A stretch of DNA of 28,805 nucleotides from positions 1 to 28,805 of the forward strand of contig CANRVM010000001.1 in the NCBI GenBank assembly GCA_947643295.1, given 5' to 3'. The DNA comes from an uncultured Mycoplasmatota bacterium (GTDB lineage: Bacteria > Bacillota_I > Bacilli_A > RF39 > UBA660). Below the pieces are notes generated by a model, which was not told the DNA's origin, did no database searches, and saw only the letters and a list, made by a program, of their open reading frames with translations. How positions within the stretch are numbered: the stretch's first letter is position 1; every line of letters starts with the position of its first letter. Shown here piece by piece: positions 23,806 through 28,805 of the stretch. A program made the translations under genes and the position numbers.

Positions 23806-25224
23806 ATGAAAAAAACAAAAATTGTTTGTACAATTGGACCTGCTAGTAATGATGCCGATACGATGGAAAAAATGGCATTAGCAGGAATGAACGTTGCAAG
23901 AGTTAACTTTACACATGCAACAATAGAAGAAAGAGAATTAGTGGCAGCTTCTGTTCGTGAAGTTAGAAAAAGAACAGGAATTAATGTTGCTATTTTATGG
24001 GATACAAAAGGACCAGAATTCCGTAGTGGAGTATTAGAAGGGGATTCTATTGAATTAATTCCTGGAAATATTATTAAACTAGTAAAGGAAGATGTGATTG
24101 GTAATCAAGAAAGAATTACAGTTAATCATCCTAATGCTCTTGACTCTATTGAGGTAGGAGATATTGTAACATTTGAAAATGGAAAAATGTCTTCGGAGGT
24201 TGTTGACACTGATTCTGAAGAAGGAAGTGTTTCTTGTAGAATTATTAACGGAGGAACTCTTGGTAATCGTAAGAGTATGAGTGTACTTGGAAAAGCTCTA
24301 GATATTCCTTATGTTAGTGATTTAGATCGAGCAGATATTAAATACGCTTGTGAACATGGTGGCGAATATCTTGCTATTTCGTTCGTATCTACGAAAGAGA
24401 ATGTATTAGAAATTAAAGAACTATTAAAGCAACATCATCGTGAAGATTTACAGATTATTTGTAAAATTGAAAATCAATTAGGCATTGATAATTTAAGAGA
24501 TATTCTAACAGAAGCAGATGGTGTTATGATAGGTCGTGGTGATTTAGGTACTGAAATTCCATCTGAGGAAGTACCTCATGCTCAAAAACTTATGATTCAA
24601 ATATGTCGTGAGATGGGAAAAGTGGTTATTACTGCAACAGAAATGCTTGAAACAATGATGGAAAACGCTAGACCAAAAAGAGCCGAAACATCAGATATTG
24701 CTAATGCTGTATTAGATGGTACAGATGCTGTGATGTTAAGTGGAGAAACAACAATTGGAAAGCATCCAGTGGAAACCGTTCAAGCAATGGCTGATATCTG
24801 TGAAGTAGCAGAACGTTATACTTCATTCAATTATATTTCAGATAAAATGTCCGCAGATATTATTCAATGTGCTATTGCAGAAGATGTTGTAGATAGTTGT
24901 AATAAATTAGATGCTAAATTAATTTGTGCGGCAACTATTAGTGGTAGAACAGCAGCTATTATTAGTAATTTAAAACCAAAAGCGCCAATTTTAGCTTTAT
25001 GTCCTGATGAAAAGACTGGTAGAAGACTTGCTCTTAACTGGGGAGTATATTCAAAAAAATTAGAAGTTTGTAATTCAACAGACGAGGTGTTAGAGCGTAG
25101 TGTGGAATGTGCAAAAGAATTTATTGAATTAAATAGAGATGATAAGTTAATTCTTACTGGAGGATTTCCTAACACGGATAAGAAAAGAACTACAAACTTA
25201 ATGAAAATTGAAGTGATTGACTAA
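23806..25224 (+). CDS. pyk: pyruvate kinase
   Basis: Pyruvate kinase converts phosphoenolpyruvate and ADP to pyruvate and ATP, the last step of glycolysis. The 472 residues contain KIVCTIGPAS at the start, NVARVNFTHA (usually NFSHG), DTKGPEFRSG, the active-site Lys and metal ligands in ICKIENQLGIDNL and DGVMIGRGDLGTEIP, then ATEMLETM and SDIANAVLDGTDAVMLSGET. The C-terminal allosteric domain (~345-472) is complete, but the extra PEP-utiliser-like C-terminal domain of Bacillus Pyk is absent. The codon choice and very strong ribosome site suggest high expression. It is monocistronic, between its own promoter and a bidirectional terminator. Confidence 0.96.
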   Translation: MKKTKIVCTIGPASNDADTMEKMALAGMNVARVNFTHATIEERELVAASVREVRKRTGINVAILWDTKGPEFRSGVLEGDSIELIPGNIIKLVKEDVIGNQERITVNHPNALDSIEVGDIVTFENGKMSSEVVDTDSEEGSVSCRIINGGTLGNRKSMSVLGKALDIPYVSDLDRADIKYACEHGGEYLAISFVSTKENVLEIKELLKQHHREDLQIICKIENQLGIDNLRDILTEADGVMIGRGDLGTEIPSEEVPHAQKLMIQICREMGKVVITATEMLETMMENARPKRAETSDIANAVLDGTDAVMLSGETTIGKHPVETVQAMADICEVAERYTSFNYISDKMSADIIQCAIAEDVVDSCNKLDAKLICAATISGRTAAIISNLKPKAPILALCPDEKTGRRLALNWGVYSKKLEVCNSTDEVLERSVECAKEFIELNRDDKLILTGGFPNTDKKRTTNLMKIEVID

Positions 25225-25251
25225 AAAAATGGAGAAAATTCTCCATTTTTT
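25224..25251. terminator. bidirectional terminator between pyk and gmk
   Basis: An 11-bp stem AAAAAATGGAG/CTCCATTTTTT with a 6-nt loop. The A tract on one side and T tract on the other let it end both convergent transcripts. Confidence 0.85.
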
Positions 25252-25261
25252 AGTTATTATT

Positions 25262-25921
25262 TTATATTGTTTCATTATCTTCTAACAGTATTTCGTGTAT
25301 TTCTTCTTCTAATGAATTAAGATAAATCTCCTCAATTCTATCAACACGACATTTTTCTGCTTCAATAATGGAATTGATTTTTTTAGAAGCTTCTTCCATT
25401 TCATCATTAATGACAACATAGTTATATTTTGCGACTTCATTAATTTCTCGGTATGCAGTTTTAAATCTTTTTAGTATCTTTTCTTTTGACTCAGTATTTC
25501 TTCCTTCTAATCTTCTTTTTAATTCCCTCATACTTGGTGGTAAGATGAATATAAATAAAGCATCTTTTCTAATTTCTTTGATTTTTAATGCTCCTTGAAT
25601 TTCAATTTCTAATATTACATCAATTCCATTTTCTAATTTTTCCTCAATAGTACTTTTAGGAGTACCATAGTAATTTCCAGAGTATTCAGCATATTCTAAA
25701 AAATAATCTTCCTTTATCATTTTTTCAAAATTTTCTTTTGAAACAAAATTGTATGTTTTTCCAGGAATATCATTGTTTCTTACTTGTCTAGATGTTGTTG
25801 AAATGGATAACCATAAATGTAAGTTGGTACTTTCTAATACTTTTTCAATTACACTTCCTTTTCCACATCCACTAGGACCAGATATTACAATTAATTGTCC
25901 TCTATTTTTCATTCTTTTCAT
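25262..25921 (-). CDS. gmk: guanylate kinase
   Basis: Guanylate kinase phosphorylates GMP to GDP with ATP, which is essential for GTP, dGTP and (p)ppGpp pools. The 219 residues show the P-loop SGPSGCGKGS (~15-24), the GMP-binding STTSRQVR and EYAEYSGNYYGTP, and the lid region RLEGRNTES. The ATG at 25921 has GGAGG 8 nt upstream on the minus strand. The first 20 nt overlap the end of tmcAL, so the two genes are translationally coupled. The C-terminus is slightly longer than average and acidic. In many Firmicutes gmk sits with rpoZ and priA; here its partner is tmcAL. Confidence 0.95.
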   Translation of the reverse strand: MKRMKNRGQLIVISGPSGCGKGSVIEKVLESTNLHLWLSISTTSRQVRNNDIPGKTYNFVSKENFEKMIKEDYFLEYAEYSGNYYGTPKSTIEEKLENGIDVILEIEIQGALKIKEIRKDALFIFILPPSMRELKRRLEGRNTESKEKILKRFKTAYREINEVAKYNYVVINDEMEEASKKINSIIEAEKCRVDRIEEIYLNSLEEEIHEILLEDNETI

Positions 25922-27053
25922 TTTTTATGCCTCCCAAATGATTTTTATATTCTTCCTCTGTTAAGTTTTCACTATTTATTAAATCATATATGCTAGTTGT
26001 ATATAACTCAAAATCTAATACTTCTGAACAGTCTCTTTCAAATTTACTTAATACTTTAATATCAATCTCTTTTTTGATTCTATTAAGATATTTTTTTCCT
26101 TCTTTATTAAAACCTAGTATTCTAATATAAGGAATGTCATTATTTTTTTCTATAAAACCTTTTTTCAATCCTACCAAAATATGCAGTAACATTCTAGAAA
26201 TTTTGTTATAAGTATATCTTTTTGATTTAATTTTATAGACAAGATCTTCATAGGTATAACAGGAAATAATCTCTTTTTTCAATTTGTTTTCAATACCTTC
26301 ATCAACTGTTTGATAGATAGATAAATCACTATCTGTTATAATCTTGTATTTTAATATTTCAAAATAATCTTCTATAAAACGTAATGGATTAAGATAAGAA
26401 AGTACATATTCAGGAATAGCTTCTTTAATATCTTTTCCTTCCCTTAAAGCCTTTCTTATAGCAGTAGCACTAGAAATGCTACCAATTGTTTTGTCATGAT
26501 AATTAGTTGTTCTTTTGATGCAGAATGGTTTTATCTTGTAATTATTTTTTAAGATTGTTTTGATATAACTGACCCCTAATAAATCATTTGGCGTATCAAT
26601 CTTTTTACCAGTTAAATCATATATCGCATTTGAAATAGCGGTAGGATAGTTATTACCAAATTTAGAATATACTTTTACTAATTTTTCAAATTCTTCATTG
26701 TCTATTTGACATTTAGCGATAATCTCCAATTCTTCTAAACAATCCGATTCACTTCCAAAAACTAATTTATCAACTTTTAATTTTTCTAATAAGCTAACAG
26801 CTCCATAACTAAATTGATCAGCTGATTGAGTTGCAAAAATAAAGGGTAGTTCTATTACTAAATCAACTCCTGCTTTTAGTGCAATCTCACATTTTTTCCA
26901 CTTATTCATTATGGAGATTTCGCCTCGTTGCGTAAAGTTTCCACTTAATATTAAAATAATTTCTTCTTTTGGAAATCGCATCTTTACTTTATTTATTTGA
27001 TATAGATGCCCATTATGAAATGGATTATACTCAGCAATTAGTCCAACAGCCAT
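25902..27053 (-). CDS. tmcAL: tRNA(Met) cytidine acetate ligase TmcAL
   Basis: TmcAL (YlbM in Bacillus) uses acetate and ATP to form N4-acetylcytidine at the wobble base of elongator tRNA-Met. The 383 residues begin with the nucleotidyltransferase signature AEYNPFHNGH (~7-16), followed by LSGNFTQRGE, the lysine-rich NKWKKCEIALKAGVDLVIELP, and FGSES; these are the conserved adenylation-site segments. The remainder is helical. AGAGGTGG precedes the ATG. In Bacillus this gene lies next to ylbN (yceD)-rpmF; here a yceD-like gene is also near, separated by one unknown gene and on the opposite strand. Its end overlaps gmk by 20 nt. Confidence 0.92.
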   Translation of the reverse strand: MAVGLIAEYNPFHNGHLYQINKVKMRFPKEEIILILSGNFTQRGEISIMNKWKKCEIALKAGVDLVIELPFIFATQSADQFSYGAVSLLEKLKVDKLVFGSESDCLEELEIIAKCQIDNEEFEKLVKVYSKFGNNYPTAISNAIYDLTGKKIDTPNDLLGVSYIKTILKNNYKIKPFCIKRTTNYHDKTIGSISSATAIRKALREGKDIKEAIPEYVLSYLNPLRFIEDYFEILKYKIITDSDLSIYQTVDEGIENKLKKEIISCYTYEDLVYKIKSKRYTYNKISRMLLHILVGLKKGFIEKNNDIPYIRILGFNKEGKKYLNRIKKEIDIKVLSKFERDCSEVLDFELYTTSIYDLINSENLTEEEYKNHLGGIKNEKNEK

Positions 27054-27079
27054 AATACCACCTCTTTTAGATAGCTATA

Positions 27080-27088
27080 ATCATATCA
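27080..27088 (-). promoter_or_regulatory. possible extended -10 of tmcAL-gmk
   Basis: On the minus strand TGATATGAT forms an extended -10 (TATGAT at 27080-27085) about 27 bp before the tmcAL ATG. The -35 region is weak. Confidence 0.35.
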
Positions 27089-27139
27089 TAAAAGAAGAAG
27101 AAAATAAAGTTTTTTTGTAGAATGAAATTCTATTTTTTC

Positions 27140-27168
27140 TTGTTTTCAATAAGTGTTAATGTTAGAAT
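27140..27168 (+). promoter_or_regulatory. promoter of the unknown helical protein gene
   Basis: TTGTTT (27140-27145), 17 bp, TAGAAT (27163-27168) with an upstream TG (extended -10). Confidence 0.5.
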
Positions 27169-27188
27169 AAGGGTATAGGAGTGAAGGA

Positions 27189-28484
27189 ATGATAAGTAAT
27201 GTACTGACAAAAATTTGGTTAAATAAAATTCCAAATTTAGATAAAAATTTATTAGATCAGATTTCAAAGGAAAAAAGAGTTCAAAAATTAAAAAAACAAA
27301 TTAGAAGGATGAACCAAGAACAATTATTTTATCTTTACAAATTATTTGATAAAAAGATAAATCAACAATACGCATTTTCTACCATAGATATATGTAATAT
27401 TATAGATTTAAAACTTCAACTGATTGATTCTAATAACATAGAAAAAATAGATGTAGAAAAATTATATTATTGTTTACAAAATAATGAATTGTGTAGTGAG
27501 TTAATAAATCAATATATCGATTTACATAATAAAGATTGTATAGAACAAGAGGAGTGTCTATTAGATATTATTGATGCCATTATAAGAAATAATCACTTGA
27601 CTGCTTCCTTTTTCAAAGCGATATCAATGGATAGTAATACTATTTTTTCTCATTATAAAAATATAGTATCTTCTATGATATATTTAGGATCTGAAAAATT
27701 TTTGCAGCTTGCCAAATCTAATTATGATGCTTGTAAGAAAGTTTCATTATTAAAATACATGACAAACAGTTCTGATAATCAATATATAAAAAATATTTCT
27801 AGTTCTGATTTTATAAAGATGATTGATTGTGTGCTAGGAAATGGTAAATATTATCAAGAAAGATTATTTCTACTAAGATATTCTGTAGAGAATGGGGTAA
27901 ATGGATTTTATATGAATCAAGATATCGTAAAAAATATTAGTGAGTTACCTGATTTTTTATTAGAGGGAGTAATCATAGCTAGAAATAGTAATAATTATGA
28001 AGCGTTTATAAAATCCATTAGTAAAAAGTGTGATTACTTTGTCATTAAAGAAGCAAGAGAGACTTCTGTTATTCATAGAGAATGCATAAAAGATATATTC
28101 TATAGTGAAAATTTTTATCAATTAGAATATATGAAGAGACTTCTGATTTTAAAAGAATTACGGTTGAATGGAAAAGAAGAAGAAACTGATTTGGAAAGAT
28201 ATCAGAAAAAAATGAATTTTCTACTTTACATTAAAATAGGAGAAAGAGAAGGTTTTGTTTCCTATCTAAATGATTTCTTTGCTTTAAATGGTGTTCTATC
28301 CTTTTTAAGTGGTGACTATTCTAAAGAAGAATTAAAAAAAAGAATGGATTACTTAATAAGTGTTCGCAAAGGCCTAGAAGAACAGATAGTTTTTCCACCT
28401 TTCTTAAATGGACTCTATAATCAAAAAAAATTAAGAATTATAGATAAAGGTGAGACTTCTATTGCAAAAAAGCTAAAAAAATAG
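27189..28484 (+). CDS. hypothetical helical protein, 431 residues
   Basis: I do not recognise this family. The protein looks soluble and almost entirely alpha-helical, with many Leu/Ile/Lys/Asn-rich amphipathic stretches. There is no signal peptide, no clear membrane helix, no P-loop and no obvious catalytic motif. Repeated units of about 30-40 residues with short turns (for example around 95-330) could be a helical-repeat scaffold, but I cannot define a repeat. The N-terminal ~60 residues are basic (KEKRVQKLKKQIRRM). TAGGAG lies 7 nt before the ATG. The yceD-like gene follows 16 bp later with its own GGAGAG site, so both are in one operon, possibly with rpmF beyond the window. Confidence 0.6.
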   Translation: MISNVLTKIWLNKIPNLDKNLLDQISKEKRVQKLKKQIRRMNQEQLFYLYKLFDKKINQQYAFSTIDICNIIDLKLQLIDSNNIEKIDVEKLYYCLQNNELCSELINQYIDLHNKDCIEQEECLLDIIDAIIRNNHLTASFFKAISMDSNTIFSHYKNIVSSMIYLGSEKFLQLAKSNYDACKKVSLLKYMTNSSDNQYIKNISSSDFIKMIDCVLGNGKYYQERLFLLRYSVENGVNGFYMNQDIVKNISELPDFLLEGVIIARNSNNYEAFIKSISKKCDYFVIKEARETSVIHRECIKDIFYSENFYQLEYMKRLLILKELRLNGKEEETDLERYQKKMNFLLYIKIGEREGFVSYLNDFFALNGVLSFLSGDYSKEELKKRMDYLISVRKGLEEQIVFPPFLNGLYNQKKLRIIDKGETSIAKKLKK

Positions 28485-28500
28485 AGTAAGGAGAGAGAAT

Positions 28501-28764
28501 ATGCTTATTGATTTATCTTTTATTGAAAAACTTGAAATCCATGAACTGATAAATATTCCTAAAAATTATTTCCAAAATACTAAAGTATTAGAACTAAATA
28601 ATATTAAAATAGATGGTTACTTTTTTTATGAAGACAAGGAAGAGATTCATGGAAAATTTGATATTGGTGGGATAATGATGTTACAAGATGATATTTCACT
28701 AGAACCAGTAGAGTATCCATTTTCTATTTTCTATGATGATGTTTTAGAGGAAAAGCTCAATTGA
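28501..28764 (+). CDS. YceD/DUF177 family protein, truncated at about half length
   Basis: The 87 residues match the first half of YceD/DUF177 proteins (YlbN in Bacillus): an N-terminal helix-strand region, then GKFDIGGIMMLQDDISLEPVEYPFSIFYDD, the segment where family members have a beta strand followed by a CxxCL-like or substitute region. Family members are usually ~160-180 residues and precede rpmF (ribosomal protein L32); plant and bacterial homologues are tied to 23S rRNA processing. Here TGA ends the frame at 28762-28764, and the sequence beyond it no longer looks like YceD. Direct repeats begin immediately, suggesting an insertion broke the gene. GGAGAG precedes the ATG. Confidence 0.6.
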   Translation: MLIDLSFIEKLEIHELINIPKNYFQNTKVLELNNIKIDGYFFYEDKEEIHGKFDIGGIMMLQDDISLEPVEYPFSIFYDDVLEEKLN

Positions 28765-28799
28765 AAAGGTAAATGCAACTTCGAAAGGTTAAATGCAAC
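28765..28799. repeat. two direct 15-16 bp units at the window edge
   Basis: AAAGGTAAATGCAAC (28765-28779) and AAAGGTTAAATGCAAC (28784-28799) repeat with a 19-nt period, directly after the YceD stop. The sequence then leaves the window. Short repeated motifs like these occur at the ends of some insertion sequences, but no transposase is visible to confirm it. Confidence 0.55.
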
Positions 28800-28805
28800 A
28801 TTTTG

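Noticed and set aside
27118..27138. TAGAAT-GAA-ATTCTA hairpin followed by six Ts between tmcAL and the next gene
   Set aside because: It looks like a terminator on the plus strand, but no plus-strand transcript leads into it and the stem is six A/T-rich pairs. Probably chance in AT-rich DNA.

Overview
This window looks like a chromosomal segment from a low-GC (about 30% by eye) Gram-positive bacterium, probably an uncultivated member of the Bacilli close to the Mollicutes or Erysipelotrichales (for example gut RF39-like lineages). The evidence is the strong AT bias, sigma-A-like promoters with AGGAGG-type ribosome sites, a short SMC, and a Bacillus-like gene set (uppP, ftsK, yfmF/yfmH, lexA, polA-mutM, tmcAL). 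TGA ends several genes cleanly and tryptophans use TGG, so the standard genetic code applies. This rules out a Mycoplasma-type code. Lineage is inferred from gene content and memory of families, not from a search.

Layout. Bases 2-2212 (+) carry an undecaprenyl-phosphate module: a DUF368/PopT-type flippase (5' end outside the window), UppP phosphatase, and a CmpB-like membrane protein. A membrane-anchored GH5 endoglucanase follows on the minus strand (2357-3874), divergent from a hexose-phosphate mutase (4103-5476). After a possible small RNA locus come smc, a SUKH/SMI1-KNR4 protein, ftsK, deoD, and the M16 pair yfmF-yfmH. ftsK followed by yfmF/yfmH echoes the Bacillus spoIIIE-ymfFH order. Bases 15152-18142 are an accessory stretch of membrane and unknown proteins. 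It includes a LysM protein, a membrane-anchored partner, a small membrane gene broken by one amber codon, and a transglutaminase-like protein. tgt follows.

The most interesting region is 19339-23736. lexA (minus) is divergent from an unannotated 51-codon ORF for a single-pass membrane peptide. The peptide's promoter is consensus (TTGACA, 17 bp, TATAAT) and has a LexA-box-like sequence in its spacer. This matches the arrangement of SOS-induced division inhibitors (YneA, SosA). No terminator separates it from polA-mutM, so these repair genes may also respond to SOS.

The right end holds pyk (+), gmk and tmcAL (minus, overlapping), a large helical protein of unknown function, and a YceD/DUF177 gene that stops at about half its usual length. 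Right after the stop are two near-identical 15-16 bp units at the window edge, which may be the end of an inserted or repeated element. I found no rRNA, tRNA, CRISPR array or recognisable transposase.
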